DNA of 64,000 nt from Streptomyces violaceusniger Tu 4113 (lineage in GTDB: Bacteria; Actinomycetota; Actinomycetes; Streptomycetales; Streptomycetaceae), in NCBI RefSeq assembly GCF_000147815.2, contig NC_015957.1, positions 1,736,001-1,800,000 on the forward strand, read 5' to 3'. The notes beneath the pieces are model-generated. The model was not told the origin of the DNA and did no database searches. It saw nothing but the letters and a program-made list of their open reading frames with translations. The translations under genes were made by a program, and so were the position numbers. Of this stretch, positions 36,919 through 47,124 are shown one piece after another. Position 1 is the stretch's first letter. Every line of letters begins with the position of its first letter.

Positions 36919-38775
36919 ATGCCGATGACCGAGCAGGCCCCCGGGTCCCATCACCCCCAGCCTCGGCCCCGTAGCGGCGGACCGCAGTCCGCCCCCGTCG
37001 AGCACGTCACGGGCGCGCAGTCCCTCATCCGTTCCCTCGAGGAAGTGGGTGCCGACACCGTCTTCGGCATCCCCGGCGGCACCATCCTCCCCGCCTACGA
37101 CCCGATGATGGACTCCTCGAAGGTGCGGCACGTGCTCGTCCGGCACGAGCAGGGCGCGGGCCACGCCGCCACCGGCTACGCCCAGGCCACCGGCAAGGTC
37201 GGCGTCTGCATGGCCACCTCGGGCCCCGGCGCCACCAACCTGGTCACCCCCATCGGCGACGCGCATATGGACTCGGTCCCGATCGTCGCGATCACCGGCC
37301 AGGTGGCCTCCAAGGCCATCGGCACGGACGCCTTCCAGGAGGCGGACATCTGCGGCATCACCATGCCGATCACCAAGCACAACTTCCTGGTCACCAAGGC
37401 CGAGGACATCCCGCGCACGATCGCCGAGGCGTTCCACATCGCCTCCACCGGCCGCCCCGGCCCGGTCCTGGTCGACATCCCCAAGGACGTCCTCCAGACG
37501 CAGACCACCTTCTCCTGGCCGCCGCAGATCGATCTGCCCGGCTACCGCCCGGTCACCAAGCCGCACGCCAAGCAGATCCGCGAGGCCGCCCGCCTGATCA
37601 CCCAGGCCGAGCGCCCGGTGCTGTACGTCGGCGGCGGCGTGATCAAGGCCGGGGCCACCGCCGAGCTGAAGGTGCTGGCCGAGCTGACCGGCGCGCCGGT
37701 CACCACCACCCTGATGGCGCTCGGCTCCTTCCCCGACAGCCACCACCTCCACCTGGGCATGCCGGGCATGCACGGCACCGTCGCCGCGGTGACCGCCCTG
37801 CAGAAGGCCGATCTGATCGTGGCGCTCGGCGCCCGCTTCGACGACCGCGTCACCGGCAAGCTGGACTCCTTCGCCCCCTACGCCAAGATCGTCCACGCGG
37901 ACATCGATCCGGCCGAGATCGGTAAGAACCGCGTCGCCGACGTGCCCATCGTCGGGGACGCCCGCGAGGTCACCGCGGACCTGGTCGTCGCCGTCCAGGC
38001 CGAGCACGACGCGGGCCGCGCCGGTGACTACTCCGGCTGGTGGGAGGACCTGAACCGGTGGCGGGAGACCTACCCGCTCGGCTACGACCAGCCCGCCGAC
38101 GGCAGCCTCTCCCCGCAGCAGGTCATCCAGCGGATCGGACAGCTCGCTCCGGAGGGCACGATCTTCGCCGCGGGCGTCGGCCAGCACCAGATGTGGGCCG
38201 CCCACTTCATCGACTACGACATCCCCGCCACCTGGCTGAACTCGGGCGGCGCCGGGACCATGGGCTACGCCGTCCCGGCCGCCATGGGCGCCAAGGCCGG
38301 TGCCGAGGGCCGTACGGTCTGGGCGATCGACGGTGACGGCTGCTTCCAGATGACCAACCAGGAGCTGGTCACCTGCGCGCTGAACAACATCCCGATCAAG
38401 GTCGCGATCATCAACAACGGTGCGCTGGGCATGGTCCGCCAGTGGCAGACCCTCTTCTACAACCAGCGCTACTCCAACACGGTCCTGCACTCGGGCCCCG
38501 ACACCCCCGCCCAGCAGAACGCGGGCACCCGTGTCCCCGACTTCGTGAAGCTCTCCGAGGCCATGGGCTGCGTCGGGCTGCGCTGCGAGGACCCGGCCGA
38601 CCTCGACGCCGTGATCGAGAAGGCCAACGCGATCAACGACCGCCCGGTGGTCGTGGACTTCATCGTCCACGAGGACGCCATGGTCTGGCCGATGGTCGCG
38701 GCCGGCACCTCCAATGACGAGATCCTGGCGGCGCGCGACACCCGCCCGGACTTCGGCGACGGCGCGGACGACTGA
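36919..38775 (+). CDS. ilvB: Acetolactate synthase large subunit
   Basis: 618 residues. This ThDP/FAD enzyme condenses two pyruvates (valine, leucine) or pyruvate and 2-ketobutyrate (isoleucine). The activating Glu is in [11 protein letters not shown]; the ThDP-binding motif is [14 protein letters not shown] with [14 protein letters not shown]; the FAD domain contains [14 protein letters not shown]. The N-terminus is a Pro/Gln-rich extension of about 35 residues. ATG 36919 is taken as start (ATG 36925 is possible; ribosome site weak). Expression is controlled by the attenuator immediately upstream. First gene of ilvB-ilvN-ilvC. Confidence 0.96.
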   Translation: MPMTEQAPGSHHPQPRPRSGGPQSAPVEHVTGAQSLIRSLEEVGADTVFGIPGGTILPAYDPMMDSSKVRHVLVRHEQGAGHAATGYAQATGKVGVCMATSGPGATNLVTPIGDAHMDSVPIVAITGQVASKAIGTDAFQEADICGITMPITKHNFLVTKAEDIPRTIAEAFHIASTGRPGPVLVDIPKDVLQTQTTFSWPPQIDLPGYRPVTKPHAKQIREAARLITQAERPVLYVGGGVIKAGATAELKVLAELTGAPVTTTLMALGSFPDSHHLHLGMPGMHGTVAAVTALQKADLIVALGARFDDRVTGKLDSFAPYAKIVHADIDPAEIGKNRVADVPIVGDAREVTADLVVAVQAEHDAGRAGDYSGWWEDLNRWRETYPLGYDQPADGSLSPQQVIQRIGQLAPEGTIFAAGVGQHQMWAAHFIDYDIPATWLNSGGAGTMGYAVPAAMGAKAGAEGRTVWAIDGDGCFQMTNQELVTCALNNIPIKVAIINNGALGMVRQWQTLFYNQRYSNTVLHSGPDTPAQQNAGTRVPDFVKLSEAMGCVGLRCEDPADLDAVIEKANAINDRPVVVDFIVHEDAMVWPMVAAGTSNDEILAARDTRPDFGDGADD

Positions 38776-38809
38776 GACCAGGACCGAGAGAAGAAGAGAG
38801 ACCGAGCCC

Positions 38810-39334
38810 ATGTCCAAGCACACGCTCTCCGTCCTGGTGGAGAACACCCCCGGCATCCTCGCCCGGATCGCCGCCCTGTTCTCCCGCCGCGGCTTCAACA
38901 TCGACTCGCTGGCCGTCGGCGTCACCGAGCACCCCGACATCTCCCGGATCACCATCGTGGTCAATGTCGAGGAGCTGCCGCTGGAGCAGGTCACCAAGCA
39001 GCTCAACAAGCTGGTCAATGTGCTGAAGATCGTCGAGCTGGAGGACGGCCAGGCGATTCAGCGGGAGCTCGTCCTGGTGAAGGTCCGCGCCGACAACGAG
39101 ACCCGTTCCCAGATCGTCGAGATCGTCCAGCTCTTCCGCGCCAAGACCGTGGACGTCTCCCCGGAGGCCGTCACCATCGAGGCCACCGGCGGCAGCGACA
39201 AGCTCGAGGCCATGCTCAAGATGCTGGAACCGTACGGCATCAAGGAGTTGGTCCAGTCCGGCACCATCGCCATAGGGCGTGGCGCCCGCTCCATCACCGA
39301 CCGGAGCCTGCGCGCGCTCGACCGGTCCGCCTGA
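38810..39334 (+). CDS. ilvN: Acetolactate synthase small (regulatory) subunit
   Basis: 174 residues with an N-terminal ACT domain (TLSVLVENTPGILARIAALFSRRGFNI) and a C-terminal IlvN domain. It activates IlvB and confers valine feedback inhibition. The ATG at 38810 lies 34 bases after the ilvB stop; GAAGAGAGA is a modest ribosome site. Length and end are normal for the family. Confidence 0.96.
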   Translation: MSKHTLSVLVENTPGILARIAALFSRRGFNIDSLAVGVTEHPDISRITIVVNVEELPLEQVTKQLNKLVNVLKIVELEDGQAIQRELVLVKVRADNETRSQIVEIVQLFRAKTVDVSPEAVTIEATGGSDKLEAMLKMLEPYGIKELVQSGTIAIGRGARSITDRSLRALDRSA

Positions 39335-39454
39335 CCCGCCCCACCAGCGGGGACGATGGTCCGGTGCTGCCCTGAGCGCCGGACCGTATGGCGAGACCCC
39401 GAAACCTTCAGCCGCCCGCCCGTCATACGGTGGGAAGCACAACCCACACGCTAG

Positions 39455-40465
<1,011 letters not shown>

Positions 40466-40494
40466 CCGCGCCTGGTGGCGCGGCGGCCGTGCCC

Positions 40495-40533
40495 CGGGTG
40501 CGGCGGGGGTTCGCTGAACCCCCGCCGCACCCG
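40495..40533 (+). terminator. 18-bp hairpin after ilvC
   Basis: CGGGTGCGGCGGGGGTTC (40495-40512) pairs exactly with the complement at 40516-40533 over GCT. It lies 29 bases after the ilvC stop and closes the ilvBNC unit. Confidence 0.8.
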
Positions 40534-40737
40534 GTTCGCGCTTTGTCCACCGCGCACCACCACGTGCGGGTGATCCTGCCGCAACGGCACATGACGTAGG
40601 CCCGACCGCCACTACACTCAACAGCAGCAAGCGCGTCAGGCTCACAGCGTCGTGCGTCTTCCACGCGGCTGACCCCTTCACCGCCAGCGGCCGTCGGGAC
40701 GGCCGTCCGCTGAGGACTAGTGAGGACTGAAGACCAC

Positions 40738-42339
40738 GTGAGCACTGCTTCCACTGGTAAACCTGTCGTACTCATCGCCGAAGAGCTCTCTCCGGCGACG
40801 GTCGAGGCCCTGGGCCCGGACTTCGAGATCCGGCACTGCAACGGGGCGGACCGAGCCGAGCTCCTTCCCGCCATCGCCGGTGTGGACGCGATCCTCGTCC
40901 GCAGCGCGACCAAGGTCGACGCCGAGGCCATCGCCCTGGCGAAGAAGCTGAAGGTGGTCGCTCGCGCGGGCGTCGGCCTGGACAATGTGGACGTCTCGAC
41001 CGCCACCAAGGCCGGCGTCATGGTCGTCAACGCGCCGACGTCCAACATCGTCACCGCCGCCGAGCTCGCCTGCGGTCTGCTGGTGGCCACGGCCCGCAAC
41101 ATCCCGCAGGCCAGTGCCGCGTTGAAGAACGGTGAGTGGAAGCGCAGCAAGTACACCGGTGTGGAGCTGAGCGAGAAGACCCTCGGCGTCGTCGGCCTCG
41201 GCCGCATCGGCGTCCTGGTGGCCCAGCGGATGTCCGCATTCGGCATGAAGGTCGTCGCGTACGACCCGTATGTGCAGCCCGCGCGGGCCGCGCAGATGGG
41301 CGTGAAGCTGCTCTCGCTGGACGAGCTGCTCGAGGTCTCCGACTTCATCTCCGTCCACCTCCCCAAGACCCCCGAGACGGTCGGCCTGATCGGCGACGAG
41401 GCGCTGCACAAGGTCAAGCCGGAGCTCCGGATCGTCAACGCCGCGCGCGGCGGGATCGTGGACGAGGTGGCGCTGGCCGCCGCCCTCAAGGAGGGCCGGG
41501 TGGCCGGGGCCGGGCTGGACGTCTTCTCCCAGGAGCCGTGCACCGAGTCCCCGCTGTTCGAGTTCGACAATGTGGTGGTCACCCCCCATCTGGGCGCCTC
41601 CACCGGTGAGGCCCAGGAGAAGGCGGGCATCGCGGTCGCCCGCTCGGTGCGGCTGGCGCTGGCCGGCGAGCTGGTCCCGGACGCGGTGAACGTCCAGGGT
41701 GGCGTCATCGCCGAGGATGTGCGCCCCGGGCTGCCGCTGGCCGAGAAGCTGGGGCGGATCTTCACCGCGCTCGCGGGCGAGGTCGCGGTCCGCCTCGATG
41801 TCGAGGTGTACGGCGAGATCACCCAGCACGACGTCAAGGTGCTGGAGCTGTCGGCGCTCAAGGGTGTCTTCGAGGACATCGTCGACGAGACCGTGTCGTA
41901 TGTGAACGCCCCGCTGTTCGCGCAGGAGCGCGGTGTCGAGGTGCGGCTGACCACCAGCTCGGAGTCGAGCGAGCACCGCAATGTGGTGACCGTGCGCGGC
42001 ACCCTGTCGGATGGCGAGGAGGTCTCGATCTCCGGCACGCTGGCCGGTCACAAGCATCAGCAGAAGATCGTCGCGGTCGGGGAGTACGACGTGGATCTGG
42101 CGCTCGCCGACCACATGGCCTTCCTCCGCTACACCGACCGCCCGGGTGTGGTCGGCACGCTCGGCCGCATCCTGGGCGAGGCGGGTATCAACATCGCCGG
42201 GATGCAGGTCTCGCGGGCGGCGGCGGGCGGTGCCGCGCTGGTGGCGCTCACGGTGGACGACACCATTCCGCAGCCCGTGCTCACCGAGATCGCCGAGGAG
42301 ATCGGCGCCTCCTCGGCCCGCTCGGTCAATCTGGTCTGA
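40738..42339 (+). CDS. serA: D-3-phosphoglycerate dehydrogenase
   Basis: 533 residues: first enzyme of serine synthesis, oxidising 3-phosphoglycerate with NAD+. Domains in order: catalytic/NAD-binding (GLGRIGVLVAQRM near 147-159; NAARGGIVDEVAL; catalytic HLGAST), an intervening ASB domain (VYGEITQHDVKVLELSALKGVF) and a C-terminal ACT domain (YTDRPGVVGTLGRILGEAGINIAGMQVSR) for serine feedback. This is the long actinobacterial type. GTG 40738 is the likely start; GTG 40720 is an alternative. ATGACG-N16-TACACT (40591-40618) is a possible promoter. Confidence 0.97.
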   Translation: MSTASTGKPVVLIAEELSPATVEALGPDFEIRHCNGADRAELLPAIAGVDAILVRSATKVDAEAIALAKKLKVVARAGVGLDNVDVSTATKAGVMVVNAPTSNIVTAAELACGLLVATARNIPQASAALKNGEWKRSKYTGVELSEKTLGVVGLGRIGVLVAQRMSAFGMKVVAYDPYVQPARAAQMGVKLLSLDELLEVSDFISVHLPKTPETVGLIGDEALHKVKPELRIVNAARGGIVDEVALAAALKEGRVAGAGLDVFSQEPCTESPLFEFDNVVVTPHLGASTGEAQEKAGIAVARSVRLALAGELVPDAVNVQGGVIAEDVRPGLPLAEKLGRIFTALAGEVAVRLDVEVYGEITQHDVKVLELSALKGVFEDIVDETVSYVNAPLFAQERGVEVRLTTSSESSEHRNVVTVRGTLSDGEEVSISGTLAGHKHQQKIVAVGEYDVDLALADHMAFLRYTDRPGVVGTLGRILGEAGINIAGMQVSRAAAGGAALVALTVDDTIPQPVLTEIAEEIGASSARSVNLV

Positions 42340-42362
42340 GCCGCGTAGGCAGTCACCCATCT

Positions 42363-42396
42363 GGGCCCGGCCCCCGCTTCGGCGGGGGCCGGGCCC
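42363..42396 (+). terminator. UUCG-capped hairpin after serA
   Basis: GGGCCCGGCCCCCGC (42363-42377), TTCG, then its exact complement (42382-42396): a 15-bp stem with a stable tetraloop, 24 bases after serA. Confidence 0.85.
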
Positions 42397-42460
42397 GGAT
42401 TCGTTGTGCGCCCCTGGCGGCAGGGCGTGCGGAGGGGGCCCGGACCTTTTTCATCATGTG

Positions 42461-42489
42461 TTGAATAATGCGGGTCGGCTCGCTACGCT
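42461..42489 (+). promoter_or_regulatory. Promoter of the tetR-MFS operon
   Basis: TTGAAT (42461-42466), a 17-base spacer and TACGCT (42484-42489) form a near-consensus promoter. The predicted transcription start falls inside the 29-bp palindrome that follows. Confidence 0.75.
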
Positions 42490-42493
42490 CATC

Positions 42494-42522
42494 GCTATGT
42501 GGAGAAAATTTCTCCACATAGC
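42494..42522. promoter_or_regulatory. 29-bp perfect palindrome, TetR operator
   Basis: GCTATGTGGAGAAA (42494-42507), one central A, and the exact complement TTTCTCCACATAGC (42509-42522). It begins four bases after the -10 box and covers the expected start of transcription, the ideal place for autorepression by the TetR-type protein encoded next. Confidence 0.85.
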
Positions 42523-42549
42523 TTTCGTATGCGCTGTCAGGAGAGCCCC

Positions 42550-43284
42550 GTGTCCGCAGACACCGACGCCGACGCCCTTGCCGACGTCCCGCCCATGCGC
42601 GCCGACGCGCGGCGCAACCGGGAGCAGATCCTGCGCGCCGCCCGCGAGGTCTTCGCCGATCAGGGGCCCGATGCCCCGCTGGATGAGATAGCCCGGCGCG
42701 CCGGGGTCGGCATCGCGACCCTCTACCGCCGGTTTCCGCACCGCGACGATCTGCACCGAGGGGTCGCCATCGAGGTGCTGAGCGCGCTGGTCGAGGCCGG
42801 TAGCCGGGCCGCCGCCGAGGAGGACGACGCCCGGCTCGCGCTGCGCCGCTTTATGCACGCCGCCCTCGATCTCAAGATCGGCTCGGTGATGCCCGCGCTG
42901 CTGGGCCGCTTCACCGTCGACGAGATCCTCGACGGCGTCCCCGGCGATGTCGTCGACCCGGTCGACGCGCTGCTTCTGAGCGCCCAGGCCCAGGGGCTGA
43001 TCCGGCTCGATGTCGTCTTCGGCGACATCACGATGATGATCATGCGGCTGTCGCGGCCGCTGCCCGGCGGTGGCCGGTTCGCCGCCGATGACGCCCTCGC
43101 CCATCGCCAACTGGACATCTATATCGACGGGTTGCGCCCCGCCGGCTCCCCGCGGCCCACCACCCCGCTCGGCGGCCCGGCCGTCGACGCCGCGGCGTTC
43201 AAACGCCTCCGGCAGCAAGTGATCGACGACGCCCGCGCCGCCCGCTCCGAAGCCCGTGCCGAGGACACCGACGACTCCGACTGA
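42550..43284 (+). CDS. TetR-family repressor of the adjacent MFS pump
   Basis: 244 residues. The N-terminal helix-turn-helix reads RNREQILRAAREVFADQG with EIARRAGVGIATLYRRFPHRDDL; the C-terminal part is the ligand-binding region with a charged tail. GTG 42550 has AGGAGA five bases upstream; ATG 42499 would lie inside the operator and is unlikely. The palindrome at 42494-42522 overlaps its promoter, so it probably represses itself and the following MFS gene until a toxic ligand binds. The ligand is unknown. Confidence 0.9.
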   Translation: MSADTDADALADVPPMRADARRNREQILRAAREVFADQGPDAPLDEIARRAGVGIATLYRRFPHRDDLHRGVAIEVLSALVEAGSRAAAEEDDARLALRRFMHAALDLKIGSVMPALLGRFTVDEILDGVPGDVVDPVDALLLSAQAQGLIRLDVVFGDITMMIMRLSRPLPGGGRFAADDALAHRQLDIYIDGLRPAGSPRPTTPLGGPAVDAAAFKRLRQQVIDDARAARSEARAEDTDDSD

Positions 43285-43322
43285 TCTCCCGCTCCGCTCG
43301 CCTTCCGCAAGACCAGAAAGGC

Positions 43323-44819
43323 ATGGTCATGTCCCAGCCCTCAAAGACGCCGCCCGAGGCGAACCCCCGGCGCTGGCTCGCACTCGTCTTCATCGGCCTG
43401 GCCCAACTGATGATCGTCCTCGACATCACCATCGTGAACATCGCCCTGCCGTCGGCCCAGAAGGACCTCGGCATCTCCGACGGCGACCGGCAGTGGGTCA
43501 TCACCGCCTACACCCTGGCGTTCGGCAGTCTGCTGCTGCTCGGCGGCCGGATCGCGGACTACACCGGCCGTAAGCGCACCTTCCTCATCGGCCTGCTGGG
43601 GTTCGCCGGGGCCTCCGCGCTCGGCGGCGCCGCCTCCGGGTTCGAGATGCTGCTCGCGGCCCGCGCCCTGCAGGGCGCGTTCGCCGCACTGCTCGCCCCC
43701 TCGGCGCTGTCGCTGCTCGCGGTGAACTTCACCGAGCCCCGTGAGCGCGCCAAGGCGTTCGGCATCTTCGGCGCGATCGCGGCGGGCGGCGGTGCGATCG
43801 GGCTGGTCGTCGGCGGACTGCTGACCGAGTACCTCGACTGGCGCTGGTGCCTGTACGTCAATGTGCCGATCGCCGTTATCGCCGCCGTGAGCTGGTCCGT
43901 GCTGCCCACCGACGCCCGCGCCGAGGGCCGGGCCCGCTTCGACATCCCTGGTGTGCTGCTGGCGGTGTGCGGGCTGGTGGCCGTGGTCTACGGATGCAGC
44001 GAGGCCGAGTCCGAGGGCTGGGACTCCCGGCTGGTGACCGGGCTGCTCATCCTGGGCGCGGTGCTGCTCATCGCCTTCGTCCTGGTGGAGCGGAGCGTGG
44101 CGCGGCCGCTGCTGCCGCCGCGCGTGGTGGCGGACCGCAGCCGTGGCAGCGCCTATCTGGCGGTCGGCCTCTCGGTGGTCGGCATGTTCGCGATGTTCCT
44201 CTTCCTCACGTACTACATGCAGCTCGTCAAGGGGTACTCGGCGCTGCTCACCGGTGTGGCGTTCCTGCCGATGACCGGGGCGGTGCTGGTCGGCGCGGGC
44301 GGCGTGGCCTCCCGCCTCATCCCCAGGGTGCCGCCGCGCCTGCTGGTGGCGCCCGGTCTGCTGATCGCCGCCACCGGTGTCGCACTGCTGGTGCCCCTGG
44401 ACGTCGACAGCTCGTACGCGGCGGGGGTGCTCCCCGCCGAGCTCCTGGTCGGCTTCGGCATGGGGCTGGTGATGGCGCCCTCGATGAACTACGCGACCCA
44501 TGGGGTGGGGGAGGGGGACGCGGGGGTCGCCTCCGCCACCGTCAACACCGCCCAGCAGATCGGCGGTTCGATCGGCACGGCGATGCTCAACACCATCGCC
44601 ACCAGCGCGACCTCCGACTACATGGCCTCGCACGCCGGGCGGATGACACCGCGGACCGCCAAGGCGGGTCTGGTGGAGGGCTTCTCGCACGCCTTCGTCG
44701 TCTCCTCCTCGATTCTCGTGGGCGCCGCGGTGGTCATCGCGCTGCTGATGAACACCCCGCGCCCCGTACAGGAGCCGAGTGCCGAGGGCGCCACCCCGCT
44801 GCCCGCGCATATGGGCTGA
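43323..44819 (+). CDS. DHA2-family MFS drug efflux transporter (14 TMS)
   Basis: 498 residues with fourteen predicted membrane segments. The proton-drug antiport motifs are present: LDITIVNIALPSAQKDL (motif D1), GGRIADYTGRKRTF (motif A), LLAARALQGAFAALLAPSAL (motif B) and GAIAAGGGAIGLVVGGLL (motif C). It lies 38 bases after the tetR gene, surely in one operon, and should export a compound sensed by that repressor. ATG 43323 or 43329 begins it. Confidence 0.92.
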   Translation: MVMSQPSKTPPEANPRRWLALVFIGLAQLMIVLDITIVNIALPSAQKDLGISDGDRQWVITAYTLAFGSLLLLGGRIADYTGRKRTFLIGLLGFAGASALGGAASGFEMLLAARALQGAFAALLAPSALSLLAVNFTEPRERAKAFGIFGAIAAGGGAIGLVVGGLLTEYLDWRWCLYVNVPIAVIAAVSWSVLPTDARAEGRARFDIPGVLLAVCGLVAVVYGCSEAESEGWDSRLVTGLLILGAVLLIAFVLVERSVARPLLPPRVVADRSRGSAYLAVGLSVVGMFAMFLFLTYYMQLVKGYSALLTGVAFLPMTGAVLVGAGGVASRLIPRVPPRLLVAPGLLIAATGVALLVPLDVDSSYAAGVLPAELLVGFGMGLVMAPSMNYATHGVGEGDAGVASATVNTAQQIGGSIGTAMLNTIATSATSDYMASHAGRMTPRTAKAGLVEGFSHAFVVSSSILVGAAVVIALLMNTPRPVQEPSAEGATPLPAHMG

Positions 44820-44837
44820 CGGCGCCTCGCCTCCCTG

Positions 44838-44869
44838 GGCCCTTCGCTCCACCGCCGGAGCGGAGGGCC
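44838..44869. terminator. Hairpin between convergent MFS and peroxiredoxin-like genes
   Basis: GGCCCTTCGCTCC (44838-44850) pairs with GGAGCGGAGGGCC (44857-44869), thirteen pairs including one T-G, loop ACCGCC. It sits 18 bases after the MFS stop and 16 before the end of the convergent gene, so it can serve both. Confidence 0.75.
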
Positions 44870-44884
44870 TTCGGCGCTGGTGGA

Positions 44885-45454
44885 TTAGGGCGTCGGGTCG
44901 GGGCGCGGGGCGCGGGCGGCCAGCGCCAGCAGCTCGTCCACCGACCACTGGTCATAGGCGTGTTCGCCGTGCTTGGCGGCGATGACGCGGCCGTCCCCGC
45001 CGATCAAGAAGTCCGCGGGCAGCCCCAGCCTGCCCCCGGGCTGGCTGGGCGCGGGCAGCTTCTCCCGGCCACGGACGACCGCCCATGCGCCGGTCAGCAG
45101 CGCCCGCGCGATCGGCCCCCAGGCGCGCGGGCTGAGCAGGGCCCTCGGCGCCTGCTCCACCCCGAACTCCCGGTAGAGCCGCTTTCCGGGATCGGCGACG
45201 ACGGCGAACGGCAGCTCGTCCGTATGCTTCCGCAACTCCTCGGCGGGAGAGTGGAAGACCACCACCTCCCGGACTCCGGCCGCCTCGAGCTCCTGATGGC
45301 GCCGCACGATCGACCGCAGATGGAGATTGCAGACGGGGCATCCGGCGAAGCGCCGGAACTGAAGGTGGATCAGCCGGCCGGGGTCGGGGACGGCGACGTC
45401 CGGGCCGGTCACGGGGGTGAGGGTGCGGGCGGCGACGACGGAACCGGGCTCCAT
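44885..45454 (-). CDS. Peroxiredoxin-like (AhpC/TSA) protein
   Basis: 189 residues of thioredoxin fold. The active-site region is FRRFAGCPVCNLHLRSI, a CxxC in place of the usual peroxiredoxin TxxC, followed by VVVFHSPAEEL and PFAVVADPGKRLYREFGV; LPADFLIGGDGRVI is the cis-Pro region. This group reduces peroxides or disulfides in oxidative stress; the exact substrate is unknown. It is divergent from a TetR gene with repeated GCGTA/TACGC sites between them, so that protein is its likely repressor. Confidence 0.85.
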   Translation of the reverse strand: MEPGSVVAARTLTPVTGPDVAVPDPGRLIHLQFRRFAGCPVCNLHLRSIVRRHQELEAAGVREVVVFHSPAEELRKHTDELPFAVVADPGKRLYREFGVEQAPRALLSPRAWGPIARALLTGAWAVVRGREKLPAPSQPGGRLGLPADFLIGGDGRVIAAKHGEHAYDQWSVDELLALAARAPRPDPTP

Positions 45455-45472
45455 GGGAGCCCCCTTTCGTAG

Positions 45473-45514
45473 GCGTACAGCATACGCTCACCAGCGTAAG
45501 CGTATGTCGTACGC
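45473..45514. promoter_or_regulatory. Operator array GCGTA-N5-TACGC (two copies plus a half-site)
   Basis: GCGTACAGCATACGC (45473-45487) and GCGTATGTCGTACGC (45500-45514) are two inverted repeats with identical 5-base arms and 5-base spacers, centres 27 bp apart; an extra GCGTA lies at 45494-45498. They occupy the short interval between the divergent peroxiredoxin-like and tetR genes, 11 bases from the tetR start. Confidence 0.8.
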
Positions 45515-45525
45515 TGTCAACCGCC

Positions 45526-46140
45526 ATGCCACGTCCCCGCTCCCTCACCCCCGATCAGCTCGCCTCGGCCGCCCTCGCCGTTCTCGACCGCGAGGGGCTC
45601 GCCGGGCTCTCGATGCGTGCCGTCGCCAAGGAACTCAGGATGAGCACGATGGCGCTCTATCGCTATGTCGACGATCGCGAGGAGCTCGAAGGGCTGGTGG
45701 TCGAGCGCGTCCTCAGTGCCGTCGACACCACGCCGCCGGAGCCCGGGGTCCCCTGGGACGAACGGCTCCGGATCATGGTCGGGCGGCTGCGCGACACGAT
45801 CATCGCCCACCCCGCGGTCCTCCCGCTGACCCTCACCCACCGGCACCGTTCCCCCAGCGGACTGCGCTGGTCGGAGACGGCGCTGGCGATCCTCACCGAG
45901 GCGGGCCTGGACGGCGAACGGCGGGTCCTCGCGCTGCGCGCCCTGCTCGGCTATGTGATCGGGGCGATCCAGCTCGAACACCTCGGGCCGCTGTCCGGCG
46001 CGGGCACGGTCGCCATCGCCGAGCTGCCGTCCGACGCGTTCCCGTACATGGCCGAAACGGCGCGCCAGGCGCGGAGCGTGGGGGTGGAACGGGAGTTCTT
46101 CGGGGGCCTCGAGGTGTTCCTGCGCGGGCTGGGCGGCTAG
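45526..46140 (+). CDS. TetR-family regulator divergent from the peroxiredoxin-like gene
   Basis: 204 residues. The helix-turn-helix is PRPRSLTPDQLASAALAVLD with SMRAVAKELRMSTMALYRYVDDREEL; the remainder is a TetR C-terminal ligand domain. The ATG at 45526 follows the operator array directly, so autoregulation is expected. The TAG stop (46138-46140) is part of the CTAG target sequence of the IS element, but the reading frame is not disrupted: the same TAG occurs in the uninserted sequence. Confidence 0.9.
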   Translation: MPRPRSLTPDQLASAALAVLDREGLAGLSMRAVAKELRMSTMALYRYVDDREELEGLVVERVLSAVDTTPPEPGVPWDERLRIMVGRLRDTIIAHPAVLPLTLTHRHRSPSGLRWSETALAILTEAGLDGERRVLALRALLGYVIGAIQLEHLGPLSGAGTVAIAELPSDAFPYMAETARQARSVGVEREFFGGLEVFLRGLGG

Positions 46141-46192
46141 GACTTGTCCGGCCGATCATGTGACTGCCTCGTGTCTGAATCGTTGATGTGGC

Positions 46193-46687
46193 ATGGGGCG
46201 GGGTGATCTGACGGATGCGGAGTGGGAACGACTGCGGCCGTTCCTGCCGGTCAGCAATGGACGTTGTGGCAGGTGGCGGGATCATCGACAGGTGATCGAC
46301 GGGATCCTGCACCGCGTGCGCACCGGGGTGCAGTGGCGTGATCTGCCCGAACGGTTCGGACCGTGGAAGACCGTCTATGAACGCCACCGGCTATGGTCGG
46401 CCGACGGCACCTGGGAACGCCTGCTGCAGCAGGTCCAAGCCGCGGCCGACGCCGCGGGCGACATCGACTGGGACCTGGCGGTCGACTCGACCATCGTGCG
46501 CGCTCATCAGCACGCGGCCGGTGCTCGCACAGATCCGCCGCCGGCAGCCGCGTCAAAGGGGGCCGAAACAGCAGAACACCAGGACGAGCCTCCGTGGCAG
46601 AGCCTGCTCGCCCGGCTGGTGGAGGTGGTGCAGGAGGTGAGGGACTGGGCCGCTCGCGCGGCGGACTCACGAGCAAGCTCCACCTGA
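46193..46687 (+). CDS. IS5-type transposase, first frame (orfA)
   Basis: 164 residues. It begins LTDAEWERLRPFLPV, continues HRQVIDGILHRVRTGVQWRDLPERFGPWKTVYERHRLW and carries the first catalytic Asp in LAVDSTIVRAHQHAAG. It runs out of phase with the family after EVRDW; continuing needs a -1 shift at GTG-AGG-GAC (46637-46645). The DUF4096-type N-terminal domain is complete. Confidence 0.88.
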   Translation: MGRGDLTDAEWERLRPFLPVSNGRCGRWRDHRQVIDGILHRVRTGVQWRDLPERFGPWKTVYERHRLWSADGTWERLLQQVQAAADAAGDIDWDLAVDSTIVRAHQHAAGARTDPPPAAASKGAETAEHQDEPPWQSLLARLVEVVQEVRDWAARAADSRASST

Positions 46688-47124
46688 GCGCCGACGGCCG
46701 CTGCCGCCCGCTGTCCCTGATTGTCACCGGTGGACAGCGGGCGGACTGCACCCAGTTCCAGCCGGTGCTGGAGAAGATCCGCGTTCCACGGCCGGGGCCG
46801 GGCAGACCGCGCACAAAGCCCGACAGCCTCGCCGCTGACAAGGCCTACAGCAACGGGCCCTGCCGCGACTACCTGCGACGACGGGGCATCCGGCACATCA
46901 TCCCGGAGAAGTCCGACAGTCAGGCCGCCCGCCTGCGTAAAGGCTCACGCGGCGGACGGCCACCCGGCTTCGACGAGGAACGGTACAAGAAGCGCAACAC
47001 GGTCGAGCGGGCGATCAACAGGTTGAAGCAGTCCCGGGCCGTGGCCACTCGCTACGACAAACGCGGCTACGTCTTCCTCGGCACAGCCACCACAGCCGCG
47101 CTGGTCATTTGGCTTCGCACATGA
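46642..47124 (+). CDS. IS5-type transposase, second frame (orfB, DDE part)
   Basis: In the -1 frame the protein resumes GLGRSRGGLTSKLHLSADG, then the second catalytic Asp in LAADKAYSNG and the Glu in RNTVERAINRLKQSRAVATRYDKR. It has no convincing start of its own, so it is either expressed by programmed -1 frameshifting from orfA, as in several IS5 relatives, or the transposase is broken by a single-base change. All three DDE residues survive. Confidence 0.82.
   Translation, partial: GLGRSRGGLTSKLHLSADGRCRPLSLIVTGGQRADCTQFQPVLEKIRVPRPGPGRPRTKPDSLAADKAYSNGPCRDYLRRRGIRHIIPEKSDSQAARLRKGSRGGRPPGFDEERYKKRNTVERAINRLKQSRAVATRYDKRGYVFLGTATTAALVIWLRT

Noticed and set aside
45526..46140. IS insertion truncating the tetR gene
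   Set aside because: The stop TAG belongs to the duplicated CTAG, so the same stop exists in the uninserted sequence; the protein has normal length.
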